The notes below the pieces were generated by a model that was not told where the DNA came from, made no database searches, and saw only the letters and a program-made list of their open reading frames with translations. This document shows positions 10,313-22,970 of a stretch of DNA of 64,000 nt, one piece after another. This DNA comes from Madurella fahalii. Lineage: Eukaryota > Ascomycota > Sordariomycetes > Sordariales. The DNA is taken from contig CM056879.1 of assembly GCA_029876055.1 (NCBI GenBank), positions 1,984,001-2,048,000 on the forward strand, read 5' to 3'. Position 1 is the first letter of the stretch. Each line of letters starts with the position of its first letter. The translations under genes and the position numbers were made by a program.

Positions 10313-11948
10313 CTACTCGGCGGCCGCCGACTTTCTCTTCTTTTTCTTCTTTTGCTCACCGTCCCCGTTGACATCGACCATCTCGATATCCTCGCTGCCG
10401 ATATTCTTCCGTTTCTTGTCCTTTTTCTCCTTCTTCTCCTTCTTTTCTTCTTTGCCTTCCTTCTTCTTCTTATCCTTCTTGTCCTTCTTTTCCTTGGCAG
10501 GGGTCGCCGCCGACGCGGCGGCCGGGCGCTCGATCATTTCGGTGTCAATGTCCATGTCGCCTTCGTCGTCTAGGACAGCCTTGATGGCCTTGTCCATCGC
10601 CTCCGAGTTCTTCATCGGCTTGGAGCCCGAAGCGTACCACTCAAGCCGTTGCTCCAGCTGCTCACGCATGACCTCACCGAAGCGCCGCGTCGGGTGTTCT
10701 GAGAAGTTGTCGATGCGGCTGGCAATGGAGCACTTGTTGGCCAGGTACCGCGAGATGCGGCCCTTGACCTTGGGCCCGGCCCGGCCGATGAAGGAGCTCT
10801 GGTAGAGGAGACCGTACTTCGGGGTCGCGCCCTTTGTCTTCAGAGCGCGGAAGAGAGCCTTCTCAGCGCCGAGGATCTGGAGCGTCGAGGCGGGGTACTT
10901 GGCGAGATTGGTCAGGGAACCTGCGTGTGAGATCAGGCGTGCCGCGACCGGTGTGCCCAGGAGAACCTGGAGGTTGGGGGCGACGTCACCCATCTTCTTG
11001 TCGAGGGATTCCGCGAGGATGCGTCGGTAGTCGGCCATCTTGGAGACGTTGGAGGCAAGGTCCTTGACCATTTTGAGATCGGTCTCGCTGATATCCTGCC
11101 CCATGGAGACCTTGGCGGCTTGGACGATAGCCTCGGCCTTGTCCTGGTCTTGGTTGAGAACGTTGGCGAGGTCATCGACGCTCTCGTTGGTCAGAGTCTT
11201 CTTGTCACCGATCGCCAAGACGATCTTGGCGTAGGTTCCGTTGTCGGATACGATGCGGATGAGCTCCGGGAAGTGCCAGCCGTACCATTCCCTCACGCGC
11301 ATCGCGCCCTGGTTGATGCCCTTATCCAGTGCGTCGAGGGTCGCAATACCCTGGATAATGTGGTTGTCATTCTTGTGCACGCTGAACTTGACCTTGGCAC
11401 GGGAGTAGGCGTGGCCGAGACCGAGCTGAGCACGGTTGATGTCTCCCTCCTGCAGACCCTTGAGAAGTTTGTTGGCGTGAAGACGGATGCCGCGCAGGAG
11501 CGCCGCAACCACCTCGGAAGTGTCGGCCGCTTCGCACTGGACGCCGGGGAACGTGCTGCTGATCTCGCCCGCTAATCTCTTGTCGACCACGCCCAGTACG
11601 ATCTTGCTCTTCTTTCCGCTAGTCTGCGGCAGGTTGAGTTCGAGCGTGTTCTTGAGATGCTCAGGCATGATACCCTCGGAGACGAGGTTGATCGCCTCCA
11701 AGCCGTGCGCGGCAGAGCTGAACCCCGTCAGTTAGCATGGACGGCCCGATGCGGAAATAGTGTGGGAAGACCACTCACGTCCACGGGTTAAAGCTGCGCA
11801 ATTGGACCATCTTGCCAAACTTGTCGAGGCTCTTCATCGCGTCCTTGACCTCGGGCAGTTCCAAGCCGACCGTATCGGCCTGGTGAACCACCTCGAAGAG
11901 CGAGAAGCCGACGGCGCTCTCGAAGAGCAGGTAGTTGACCGCCACCAT
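10313..11948 (-). CDS. NOP58: Nucleolar protein NOP58 (box C/D snoRNP core)
   Basis: Two exons (11948-11779 and 11717-10313) give 524 aa. Exon 1 encodes the start of the NOP5 N-terminal domain (YLLFESAVGFSLFEVVHQAD). Exon 2 contains the coiled-coil region and the Nop domain (GTPVAARLISHAGSLTNLAK, GAEKALFRALKTKGATPKYG), which holds snoRNA and Snu13. The last 80 residues form the characteristic KKE/KKD tail, with many Lys-Lys-Glu/Asp repeats ending in KKKKKKRKSAAAE. The protein acts in the nucleolus as scaffold for 2'-O-methylation of rRNA with fibrillarin and NOP56. The start at 11948 is the first ATG in the frame and matches the usual MVAVNY-type beginning. No odd features. Confidence 0.96.
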
Positions 11949-13195
11949 CTTGACCGACTGCGAGTCCGGGATACTAGGAAGGGCGAGTGGCTGGTGACTG
12001 TGCTGGTGGTGTCGGGTCTGCCTCCAATACCGCGGGGGGTCGTCAATGGGCAAGCTTCAAATATTTCTCTGTTTTTCTCTCTTTTTTTTTATCTTCCTCT
12101 TTTTCCTCGGCGAAAGTTTTCAAAATTTTGCGGCAAGCTTGCGCACGAGCCATGTGGGGTGGTTCTCACTGCTCGGCTTGTGCCCGGTGTCGTTTTGGCA
12201 TTCCACCTGCCAGCAGCTGCCAGTCTAGATCACTTCCAGACCTTTGGAACCGGCCAGATTTGTCTTCCCCATAGCCATCCCATCCAGGGCAGCCTGCTCC
12301 TGGACCGGACCCCGCGGTCCGTTGTCTCAGCCCTACAACCTCCATGTCCCGATCCACCAACCACGGTCTCGATTGTCGTGTGCACTCAATTGGCTACCAC
12401 ACCCGGTTATCGGCAACCGACAAAATGTCCTTCGGCATGCCCGGTTGCGCATTCCTGGGCTCCTTCCCCAACGGGGATGTCTCGATCGTGTCTCGTTGAT
12501 CGAGCCACAACCGGCGGCAGGTGCTGCAGGAGTGTCTCGGCACGCTGACGGTAGGATGCGATCCTTCCCGGCGCTTCAGGAAGACTCGGGTGCGGGCGAA
12601 GATTCACGCCCACGCCACCCAAGATGTTGGACTCGAGTCTGGGCGGAGGCAACCAGCAACGCAATTCTAATTGGAGCTTACACATGGAGCACAGTGCTCT
12701 GCCAATCAGCAACTCCCGCAGGCTCGAAACATCATCCAGCGCTTCGGCGCTTTTCTGGTCTGTTCTTGTCAGCCGTGCCCTGATAGGCAAAGCCCAATTT
12801 CACCCCCCTAAAAAGTTATGCGCAGCTGCGATGAGCGAGTCCTCACCGATTTTCTAACAGCCTTGCGCTAGCCATTACTTCTCCAAATGCCCTTTAACAA
12901 GCTCGGGCACTAGCGCGTAATAGCTGCATTGAAGCCTACGGATCCGAGTCGTTAGAGTACGGCATCTGCTGTAACACAAGACTGCCTGCTTCGCCGTCTC
13001 GTCCAAAATATCCACGTACCTACGTTGGTTTCGCTTGCTTAACACACCCGTCGTCCATCATGCTTTTCCCCCTCCCCAGGGTCCTGTAGTTTTCGTTTCC
13101 TATTGAACTGTAAGGTTGGTCTACAGCTCGTGCTCAGCTGTCCGCATCAAGATCTCCATCCTAACTTTGACAGGTCTGATCCGACTCTATTTACC
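11949..13195. promoter_or_regulatory. Divergent promoter region, NOP58 / C2H2 protein
   Basis: About 1.25 kb between two head-to-head genes. A pyrimidine-rich stretch at 12058-12120 (TTTTTCTCTC-type) lies just upstream of NOP58, a common fungal promoter feature. No additional gene is convincing. Confidence 0.45.
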
Positions 13196-16100
13196 ATGAG
13201 TTCAGAACGTTCCCAGCGCGAGCCGGGTGTCCCAGAAAATGCGGACGAGATAAGCACAGCCGCCGGTGCCATAGAGGTAGGGCCCGTCGTCCGTGGGCCT
13301 GCCCATCGGCCTCCCCTGAGCCTGCCTGGAGTCATCAAAGACGGCATCATCGCTGCAGTCCAGGGAGAAGCCGTTAGGGAAGACCCTGTCGTCCGGGACT
13401 CGTGGTTATCGTTTGCGTCAACGGCTGCCAGCAGAGACTCGGTGGCTCCTAGCATCTTCTCCATCAGGGCATCAACCGCGTCTGCTTCGACGCGGTACTC
13501 ACTGCGTCAGTCGTCGATCGAATCTCCCATTTCGGCTACGAGTCCCTTGTACGAAGAGCATCGCAAGGATAGCATATCCCACGGCTGTCGCTACTGCTGC
13601 ACCGTTTGTGACGAGTCCTTTGATTCCAAGACGGAATGGAAACGACACGAGCTGGAGGCGCATGATCAGCGAGAATGTTACGTGTGCACCAGCTGCTCGG
13701 CTGTCTTTACGCGGGCATTTCTTCTCGCCGAGCACTGCGAGCGAGACCACGGTCTCAAGCCAGCGATTGACATGACCGAGGCCGCCCAGTATTCCACCAT
13801 TCGAAGCGCTTGGGGCTGTGGGTTCTGTGTCGCATTCATCCCTTCACGAGACGACTACATGGAACATGTCGGCAGACACTACGACGAGGGCAAGGAGAAA
13901 GCCGAATGGCAGCACACCCGCGTCATTGAGGGGTTGCTCCGCCAGCCGAAGGTTAAGACCGCTTGGGCCGCACTCATCGCCAGGGAGGAACATGCGCGAG
14001 GCGCAAAGCTGCGCTTCCTTTGGGACGCAAGCACCACCGGGCGATCCATTGATATCGAAGGGCGCCGTTCTCTGCAAGACGTACTAGAGTTCTTTGCGAC
14101 TGGGACAACCGAGCCACACGAAGCCGCAGAAATGGCCTACAAGAGTGCCCAAGTTCGGCTTGAGAGAAACGTGAGCGACTTAGTCAACAGGGTTTACCTG
14201 CGGGCCTCGGAGACTAAGCCGGACCGATCTTCCCCTACTCCGGATGAAACTATATCAGAATCCCCCCCAACTTTCCCGGGTGCGGTATACGACGTGGTCC
14301 CGCCGCTGTCGCGTCTGCCTGCTCCTCTGCGGCCGGCAACCGTTCCGCCAGAGTCTTCAGACAGGCCGTTATCCTCATCCACGCCAACATTCCAAGCCCT
14401 TGCCAGAGCTCAAGGACGACCAACTGGTGCACAGTTGCCCCAAGGTGCGGCTGCCCTGTTCGTGGGATGTGCCTCGACTAACAGCATAAGTAGTACCTGT
14501 CAGCTTGAAACCAACGGAGACGATGGCCCCCGCTAGTTCGCTCAAGTTCACGAAGCAGACCCCCCTCCGCCGTATTGACAGTGCCCGGAACCTTGGAGCC
14601 CCTAGCAATATCTTACCAAGGAGGGGGGTTGACGCCCAGAACGAAACAGTCGGTCCACGAGCGCCCTTATCTCTCCGTTCGCTCCATGTCCCCCCAATCT
14701 CGGTTCAAGACCTAGCGGACACGCCGCTCCTAGGAGCGTCAGTGGGCTCCTCTCCCACCAGCAACAACGTAAAGTCTCTACCAATTACCAAGGTAGCCAC
14801 ACCGTGCTCTGTCAGAACCCACGCTAGCTCTAGCACGCTATCGACGCACACGCGCGAAGGATCGCAAGGGTCTGACGAGAGTATGGGTGACCTTGTGTCA
14901 GATGATAGCCTTTCAGAGTCAGATTCCTGGCTAGAGTTTGATGGAAAATCCGCGGCATCGAGGCATTGGAAGTGTTCTTTTCAGCAGACCATTAATCGAG
15001 GCATGGCGCAGCTTTGGACTCGGTACAACGAAAATTGGGATGCTTTGATAAAGCAATGCGTTGGGGAAAGAAGTCGCGATTCCTCACAACGTCGGGAAGC
15101 TCCTAGCAGATCGCGGAAGGGCGCATCGTCGCGTCAGGCTCCCGGAAAGGGACTCGGTCCACCCACCCGCCCACTCAAAGACCATGACGAAGACGATGGC
15201 GACGACTCCGGCGGGCATCATCCACCGTCCTCCCAATCAAAGCAAAGTCCAGGGTCAAGTAAGAACTTTGCATGCCCTTTCCGGAAACACGACCCGAACA
15301 CTTACAACATGCACGATCACGAGGTGTGCGCGATACGATCATGGCCGACAATTTCTAGGCTGAAGTACGTGGCGAAGACATGCTAGCGGAACAGACGCTA
15401 ACAAGCAGCAAACAGGGAACACCTTTACCGCAGGCATTACAAGATACACTGCCAGCGATGCAAACAGACTTTCAACGATGCAAGGGAGCTTACCGATCAC
15501 GAGATGTCGGCCCTGGGATGCGAGGTTATCGACATTGACCCCCCTGGGGACATCACCACCTACCAGGAGAAACAGCTGAAATCAAGGAAGCACGGCGCCC
15601 GCCGGCAAACGGAAGAGGAAAAATGGGCGGATATCTACCGACTTCTCTTCCCCGATGAAGAACAGATCCCATCGCCTTGTAAGTGCGAGATCACATAATG
15701 AGGGCTGGGTCGCTGATATGAGGCCAGATCCCGAAGTCGCGGAGGACTTTGGGCCCATATCGTCCGAGTCCCGTGTCTGTCTCGATTTCCAGCACTTCCT
15801 GCTAGCGGAAATGCCGCGTCTCTTCACCCAGACGGCCGAGGAGCACGCAGGAAGGCACATCCAGGCTCATGAGGGCTTAACGATGGAGAGTATCCCTAGA
15901 ATCATCGAGGACTCGCTTCAAAAAGCATTCCGGACCTGGGAGGCGAGGAGGAGTAGCAGCGTATCCACAAGGGAGGCTTCAATTGCCTCGATGAGCTTCC
16001 GCCAGGACGCGCCACCTTCTCGTACCTACACCTATGGGCAGCCCCAGCCCACCAGCTATTTGACCACACAAGCCCAAGCGGGAATGGATCACGGTTTCGC

Positions 16101-16341
16101 CCATTCCGACTTTGGCAGCAGCGCGCCGTTCACACCCGACGCGCCTCAAGCATCCCAAAGTGGCGGTATCGGATTGGACGCAGCTAGCTTCTTCACATCT
16201 GCGCCTCCCACCAACTACTACGCATTTGCTTCCCAATACCCCAGAGGAACTTGGGAAGCCGGCCTGGCCCCCCTCAGCGACGGCGCATTGCCGGGGGATC
16301 CCAACCTGGAAGGCCACTTCCAGGGCTATCAGCACCATTAG
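13196..16341 (+). CDS. Large C2H2 zinc-finger domain protein
   Basis: Four exons (13196-14444, 14494-15364, 15416-15678, 15728-16341) join in frame to 998 aa. Two finger clusters are visible. The first, at about residues 135-225, has CRYCCTVCDESFDS...HELEAH, CTSCSAVFTR...HCERDH and CGFCVAFIPS...HVGRH. The second spans the exon 2/3 junction with CPFRKHD...H, followed by HCQRCKQTFNDARELTDHE. The remainder is low-complexity, rich in Ser, Pro and Gln. This layout is common among fungal nuclear C2H2 proteins that are often annotated as putative transcription factors; the DNA target is unknown. The GTGCGG donor at 14445 was chosen because it alone keeps frame with the TAG acceptor at 14493. The start is the first ATG of the frame. 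Confidence 0.78.
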
Positions 16342-16890
16342 CGGCCGCGGTTTTGATGCTGCTCTCCAACGGATAGGACACAGATATCTCGACAGAAGCT
16401 TCGCTTGGTCACTAGGGGTCGCAGCGACGGATAGGACGTGGACACTCGACGAAAACCTCACCCGACCGCTGGGAGTCGCAGCGGTTTGACGCAGCGGTTT
16501 GACGCAGCTCGCCTCTTGGCCATCGCCAAAATCTATCACATAGAGTACTAGCCCTTCACAGGCCCTCAAGTCACTCGCAAGACCACGACTTGTGAATGCT
16601 CTCTTACAGCCATGCTATAGAATATCCAAACTGTATCGATTGCAATGAAATGATAGCAATAACCACCTCCTGTAACTTGATCAACCGAGAAGTGAATTGA
16701 ACGCGGCCACCAAATGCCGAACCTTGCAGCAGTCGGAACCGGATTTTCTTGCCACTGATTCTCCGTTCTGATGGGGTTCTTTGGCTTCAAGTTCATGCGA
16801 TGTTTCTTTAAACGAGCGTGTCCACACAAGTATTACACTTTGTCTACTACTACTACCTCCCGGAGCATCTGTGCTCGTCCCCTTGATTCT
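16342..16890. other. Intergenic between convergent genes
   Basis: About 550 bases holding two 3' ends. It contains the short tandem repeat at 16478-16503 and related GCAGCG-rich copies just before it (around 16418-16440). No gene is seen. Confidence 0.5.
16478..16503. repeat. 13-bp tandem repeat, two copies
   Basis: GCAGCGGTTTGAC occurs twice in a row and is followed by another GCAGC. A looser relative (TCGCAGCGACGGATAGGAC) lies about 60 bases earlier. Confidence 0.85.
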
Positions 16891-17499
16891 TTACGAGTCC
16901 TCAACACCAGGGAGCTTGTCGAGCCCTGTACAGTCATCCAAGCGTCAGCTCATCTCCTCATCCACGACAAGGGGTGGAGAGGGGGAAAGGAAATCTGGGG
17001 AATGCTACTCACACTTATCGTAGTCCTCCCGCGTGGTCTGCTTGACGGCGCAGCGCTTGGCGACGTCGATGCTCTGGGTGCGCAGGTTGGCGCACTGGGC
17101 GCCGAAGCAGCCGGCCGTGTCCATGGCGCGCTGCAGCGTGTCGTCCTTCCAGCCAAAGACGTAGTCGCCGTGCTGGCCGAGGCCGGTCGAGTCGCCGGTG
17201 CTGAGCACGAACGGCTGGGACCCGTCGGCGGGCCACTCGGCGCGGTTGTTGAACTTGGTCGTGTCCCAGACCACCTCGTACATAAGCTGCGGGATGCGCA
17301 CCGGGTGCGACGCCGGGCAGTTGCCGCCCAGTTGGAGGAAGGTCGCGGGCCCGCTCACCGGGTACGCCACGTGGTCCTGGTGGTTGGGCGTGTCGAGGTT
17401 CTTGCCGTCCCAGCAGCTGTTTGTTTTGGTTTCAAGATGGGTTAGCTTGGGTTTGGTTGGCAGGCCTTCTTTCCTCCTTCTTCCTTTCTTTCTTTCTCT

Positions 17500-17557
<58 letters not shown>

Positions 17558-18397
17558 CTCTCTCTTTTTTCTTTTTGTAGGGGAGAGGCTTAGGGGAGGG
17601 AAGGGGAAACATACGTAGGGAAGTGAATGTTGGAGCGGATGCCGCCCGGGCAGGGGGCTTGAGGCAGCCTCTCACTGTCGACACGGTCGTCAGCGCAAGG
17701 CGCACCAGTGTCGCCGCCAAAGTTGGGGCCGGTGTAGCAGCGGTAGCAGTTTTGCCGGCGGAGGGACTGGTCCGGGCGGGAGCGCATGTTGGGATCGCCG
17801 ACAAGCATGCGGAAGCCCTGGCGGGAGATTGGTCAGTATGTTACTCTACATATCCAAAAACCCGGGAAGTGTTGGGGGGTCTGGAGGTGTAACTTACGGG
17901 CTTGAAAGCAGTAATTCTGCCGGGATCGGCAGAGACGTAGTAGACGAGAATACCACCGTCTGTTTGGGTGCTGAACCTATCGTTGAATTGCAGGCTGCAG
18001 AACAGTGAGCACGTCATATCCCTCGAACATGCCCCGACGAGACATACGCAGCGCCGCCTTGCGGAACCCGCTTATAGCTGCCGTTGCGGGCCTTGAAGTA
18101 CAGGTTTGCGGTCCAGTAGTTGGAGAAGTCGTCGGCGAAGGCGCACGTCGTGCAGTCGGCGTACTTGGAGACGTCGTCGGTAGGCATGGTCACGTTGAAG
18201 GCGTTGCCGCCGACAATCTGGTGGATGTGCGGTGACGGGATCTGGCCCGGGTTGACGAGGGGGTCTATCCGGTCAATGACAACCTGTGCGCAACCGAACC
18301 GCAGCATAGTCGTGCGGCCGAATCCGCCGAACTGGGGATTTGGCGAGGGCGCCGCCTCGGCGAGCGCCGACAAGGCGAGGAGAGCCGTCCACAGCAT
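16891..18397 (-). CDS. Secreted DUF1996 domain protein
   Basis: Five exons (18397-18048, 17994-17898, 17817-17615, 17416-17013, 16925-16891) join in frame to 362 aa. The first 16 residues form a clear signal peptide (MLWTALLALSALAEAA). The mature start shows the DUF1996 signature: the CAQVVIDRIDPLVNPGQ stretch and then HIHQIVGGNAF. Later blocks such as CTTCAFADDFSNYWTANLYF, CPASHPVRIPQLMYEVVWDT and HGDYVFGWKDDTLQRAMD also fit the family. Fungal DUF1996 proteins are secreted, sometimes fused to WSC carbohydrate-binding domains, and their activity is not established. No WSC domain is present here. The 35-base last exon is supported only by frame and splice sites. Intron 3 holds a long TC microsatellite. 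Confidence 0.88.
17503..17552. repeat. (TC)25 microsatellite inside an intron
   Basis: Twenty-five uninterrupted TC units lie in intron 3 (17417-17614) of the DUF1996 gene, reading as (GA)n on the coding strand. The flanks are also pyrimidine-rich on the plus strand. Confidence 0.95.
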
Positions 18398-20480
18398 TGT
18401 GGGCCGTTGTACTGACTAGCAGCTAGGAAGATCGGCAGCCTCGCAGGGGGGAAGACGTTCGGACAGAGTATGCGCCAAGTGGCCAAGGGGCTGAAAGACA
18501 AGACGACAAGAAACGGCTGGTAGTGGAGCCTGGCGAGGCGATCGCGGAGGTCAGCTCAGTCTGGTTTATAAGTACTGGGAGGGGAATGTTGGGCTGCACG
18601 AGACGGCCCAAGAAAATGTCCCTCCCTTTTCGGAACTGCCGTCATGCCACGGACATTTGAAATGCCGAGCTCATGGGGACAATGGGTGGTATATTGGTCA
18701 ATATCCAAATAGATTCCGACGCTATACGTTGGGACCTATCGGAGTCATTGCGCGAGGCGGGCGGACTTGATTGGGCTTTGGTGGGGTAAATAAATAAACT
18801 GGCAGGGTGATATGGGCGTCTCGACGGCAAATTCCCACTTGGCGAGTAGGAAACGCTGCTGCGACGTCACCGGGGGTGGCGGCCTTGAGCAGGCTAAGAG
18901 TGCGGCAGATTTCCAATAGGGCGGGCGCCAGAAAAATAAAGAGAGCGCCTAGGCACGGGAAAAGCGAGCTGCCAAATTTGGCCTTCGAAAGGGGCCGAAG
19001 GCGACATATCCGGGGGACAGCCGTGTTATGCGCCGCGTGCTATAGACAAAGCCATGTGGTCTGGACACCCACTCAGGGTTGGGCACCGCCACTGGCAGGA
19101 TGCGATTCATCCCATGTTTCCGGTCAAAGTAGGATGTTTGGGTATGAATGTAGGTGTGGGCGAAGGGCCCAACGAGTGCTCGACCCGGTTATCGAGTTCC
19201 AGCAGCCCCTGCTACCTCGTGGCTAGGTTGAGTTTACGCAGTGTCACGTCACGTTCCGCTGTCGCTGAGGGAAGGAAAGCGAGCGACCGGAGAGACGTGA
19301 GTGGTCAAGAGGCTAGATGTATTGCCCGGCCGCTTGGAGAGGGAGTGCCGATGGCCAGGGGTGGGTAGAAAGTGTGCGGACAATGTATTTGTCACGCCTA
19401 CTAGATGAGTAGAGGCGGGCGAAAGGATCATTATCTAAATTACCTTCTTGACTTAATGTACATCCCTCATAGTAATGGGCCCGAATTTCGTCGGCTTCTA
19501 GAATATTCCGTCTGTCTTCGTCATTTTTAACGCCTTTGCGGTTAGGGTGCCGTAATGTATACAACGACTATCCGCTCAGCCCCGCGACCTGGCGACAGCA
19601 ATGACGATCCAGTATTGGAGTAAGCGGCAGTTGTGTGCAAATTCTCCTTTCTTCAAGGTGTGGAGCGTGAACAATGTTTTTGCTATGCGCCCAAAACAGC
19701 GAATATCCCTGATCCTCCCTTGCCTTTAAACCTACTAATTACCTTACCCAATGTCGGTCTAAAGACAACAGCTTCCTGTCCTTATCAGAATAAGTAGAGC
19801 CCGTCCAGTTAACTTGATAATCCCACCATTCAATCCAGTGTTTTTGCATCACATCTCGATCGGGGGCGACTTAGTCTGATGCCCTTTTAATTTATTCGGC
19901 ACCTTGCCTACGGAAACTTGGCGAGCGGGCTGGTATCCATCCCAGTGATGCTGGGTCTTGCGACACAGCGCATAGCGGCCTCCAGATAAGGTCTTGGCTA
20001 GTAGACCTTGTGCTGGCGAGTTGAACACATCTTGAATTGAAGCAAATAGGTGATTTTCTCCCGGTCTCGGGCATGCATATCCATGCGATAACTATATGAA
20101 GGTAGGGGCTGTTTAAGCAGGCAATGGAAAGTAGTGCCTGAGAGGTCCGACGAGACCGGAGGAGAGGAACAATGTAGCTTTTGACGAAGTTCTTAATTTA
20201 GCAGACCACCACAGGTACACATTGTCCCTTGGCCGCGTCGCCGCGGTCGGCGATTCGCTCATTCCACATGAATTCACCCGCGGTCTGAGCACCAGGTCCA
20301 TCAACTACTGCCCTCAACTAATAATACGCATCGTCACGCATTTATCCAGCTCGATCCTTCTCATCAAGATCAGCAAAGCCGCGGCGTCCTCGTTGATAGT
20401 ATCGTAACCAACACCATGCAAAATCCGAACAGGGAGTTCGCTAGCGTCGATAACGCGAAGCGTAGTAAGGGCAACTAGCA
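18398..20480. other. 2.1 kb intergenic region
   Basis: No convincing gene on either strand; the longest frames are under 140 codons, with no domains. The first 300 bases are the upstream region of the DUF1996 gene. The rest looks like unremarkable non-coding DNA. Confidence 0.5.
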
Positions 20481-22034
20481 CTACCCGTGGCTTGAACTAG
20501 ACTGAACCGCGTTTCCCCTTGCCACCTCCGCAACCGGCCACTCGATCCAGGATTTATGTTCGTAGTCGACCAACCTCTGAATCTCGCCCATCAGGTGATC
20601 GGCCCAGCCCGCCAGCCACCAATGGAACTCGAGCCTCTTCAGCAGCGCGCAGAAGTGCGCGAAGACGGCCAGAGCCTCCTGGGTGGGGACCCTGAGCAGC
20701 GGGACGAAGTCGTCAATCACCGTGTAGACCCAGATAAACACATCCGACACCTCCATCGACTTATGCTCGACGGCCGTGCGCGACAGGTCGAACTGCACGC
20801 GCAGCTCGCTCACGGCGGCGAGGTACACCCTCAGCTCGTCGGGTCGGTCGGGGCCGACGGTGCTCTCCAGCAGGCGCTGCAGGTTGTCTAGCGCCGTTTG
20901 CTCGGGGGACGGGGCCAGGGTTGCAGGGCGGATTGCGCTCCACCGCTCGGCGTATACCTGGAGCATCTGGTTGATGGATATGTCATCGTTACTGCCGTTA
21001 TCGCTGTTCTTGCTGTTGCTTGGCGAGGGCCAAGAGAATGCGCCGGCGTCAGCGAGGAGCGGGATGAGGGCTTTGGTGCCGCGAAAGAGGGAAACCCAGT
21101 TGGGGACGAACGGGGTTCCAAAGAGGAGAAGGCTGTTGCTGCCGTCTCCTGGGGACGGAAGTGGGCTACCGAGGACTGTGTGGTGAAAAAATGAAACGTT
21201 GTATGGTTAGTAGGACAGACGGATGAGGGAGTTTGGAGGGTGTTGTTGTGGGGGGTGGGGACGGACCGAAATATATGGTGAGAGACGAAAAGAGGAAGAG
21301 ATTAACCGCCTCGTCATCATGCAAAGTGGTCGAATTAGACATGAGGGACATGGCTGATTGCAGGGCAGTTTGGTGATATGAATACGCGGTAGAGAGATAG
21401 GATTCCCTGCTCTCGGGATCGGCTCTCCTAGCGCGGTGTAGGGCTGATACAGCGAGAAGGGTTTTGAGGAGGTAATCGCTGCGGAGAGCCAGCCGGACAA
21501 CAAGATGCTGCCATATAGGGTGGAGTGAGGCATTGCAGGTGAAGTCGGCGTAGACAACGGTCGAATAGTAGTGCATGAGTTCGAGGTCCAGGAGGTGTGA
21601 GGAGTCTGAGGATGGGGTCGGGGGTTTACTGTCGACCAAGCGGCCGGGGGGGTACTCGCAGGGGAGGGCGGATTTTTCGCATCTTTTGCATCGCGGGTGT
21701 TGCTCGTCGCACTGTTGGCCGCGAGTCAATACAAGGACAATGGAAGTGTGCAGGTAAGGCAAGCCAGGGTAAGGTAGTTGCCACTTGACCAATTCCAGTT
21801 GCCGTTGTGCCAATCCAAAGTCCGAACCGCACGCTTATCGTGCCCGACATTATCCACCAACATGGAGGGAAAGTGTCATGATGCATATAAAGTGTGAATA
21901 CTTGCCTTGAGCTTCCTCCTCTTGCAAGGTAAGCAGCCTGTCTTGGACTTTGGCCGAGTCCGCGCATTTACAACTTGCGCGTCACGATCCGCTGCGACGA
22001 GCGGAGATTGATGGGAATGCGGGCGGTCCGGCAT
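20481..22034 (-). CDS. Zn2Cys6 fungal-type transcription regulator
   Basis: Three exons (22034-21906, 21711-21267, 21175-20481) give 422 aa. The zinc cluster has all six cysteines as C-x2-C-x6-C-x6-C-x2-C-x6-C: CLPCKRRKLKC, then CKRCEKSALPC. It is split by intron 1, which starts with GC rather than GT (AAG|GCAAGT) and ends in CAG; it is 194 nt long. The start at 22034 gives MPDRPHSHQS and is the only ATG in frame before the cluster. After a short Ser/Pro linker the rest resembles the helical C-terminal domain of sterol-regulator-like fungal factors (LELMHYYSTVVYADF, LLKTLLAVSALHRAR, IYFVLGSPLPSP). It should bind DNA in the nucleus; its targets are unknown. The next genes downstream in the window are RTA1-like and P450nor. 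Confidence 0.88.
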
Positions 22035-22970
22035 GGCAACCTCACGTAGGCACCACTACGGCATGAGCTACGACAGGGTGATGGGGACGATGGGGCCGAT
22101 GGGAATGAAGCATTTTTCAATGTCTTGGAGACCGCCGCGTAAGCGCCTGGCTTGCAACTCAAGGGGCTGAGCCTCAAAGCAAGGGCTGAATCGGGGATGC
22201 GAGCCAACGGAGTCCAGAATTTTGACACTGGCAGTGCCAGAATTTTTATCGGCGCTTTCTTTACACTGTGTGAGCTCATCATGCCAGGTACCCGCCCCTG
22301 CTACGAAAGCATCAAATACTACTCAAATATGTTCAGTCACCGCCCATTTTTGTACAGAGGCCAACACCTAAAAGTCCAACAGGTTATCTCACTAATACCA
22401 TGATGTAAAAAGGATATAATCCCGTATTGGCGATTTGACCCGATATTGCTCCTGGGGCCTTGTCAAGATCGGCTCAGCAAAGAGGTATGTGCCTTTTTTT
22501 TTAATTCATTTTTTTTATTGTTATTATTATCATAAATCTATTTGATGGTTTTTATTATTGGAAATTTTCTGCCATTTGGCATATCAATTACCTTCGGCTA
22601 CCCATGTTGCCCATGTTTCTTAGCTCGCATCTTCTGATAGGATTCCCGGTCAAGGATTCTGGTAACGGTTACCCAAAAGTGAAAGGGAATCACATATGAA
22701 GGGAGTGCCCATGAGACAAGTAGAATATTTAGTGTTGAAGTAAAGGCATGATTCTTACTCTTTCCTCGACCTCCAGATCTTGACGTGCGCTGTGATGAGT
22801 AATGTAGGAATTCCAGCGCTACGTACCTATCTAATGTCTGCCCAACCATATCTTGGTCATTGTTCTATCGTCTATACATGGTAAATCCCTTAACGGCTGA
22901 AGGTACTGGCTAACTGCGCCACAGGGAGATTCTATCGTCTATAACACTATGCCGGGCGACTCGCCATTGC
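22035..22970. other. Intergenic, partly AT-rich
   Basis: About 940 bases. An AT-rich segment at 22493-22560 (T runs and TTATTATTATT) stands out against GC-rich neighbours. A minus-strand frame at 22598-22849 has no recognised domain and is not accepted as a gene. Confidence 0.45.
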
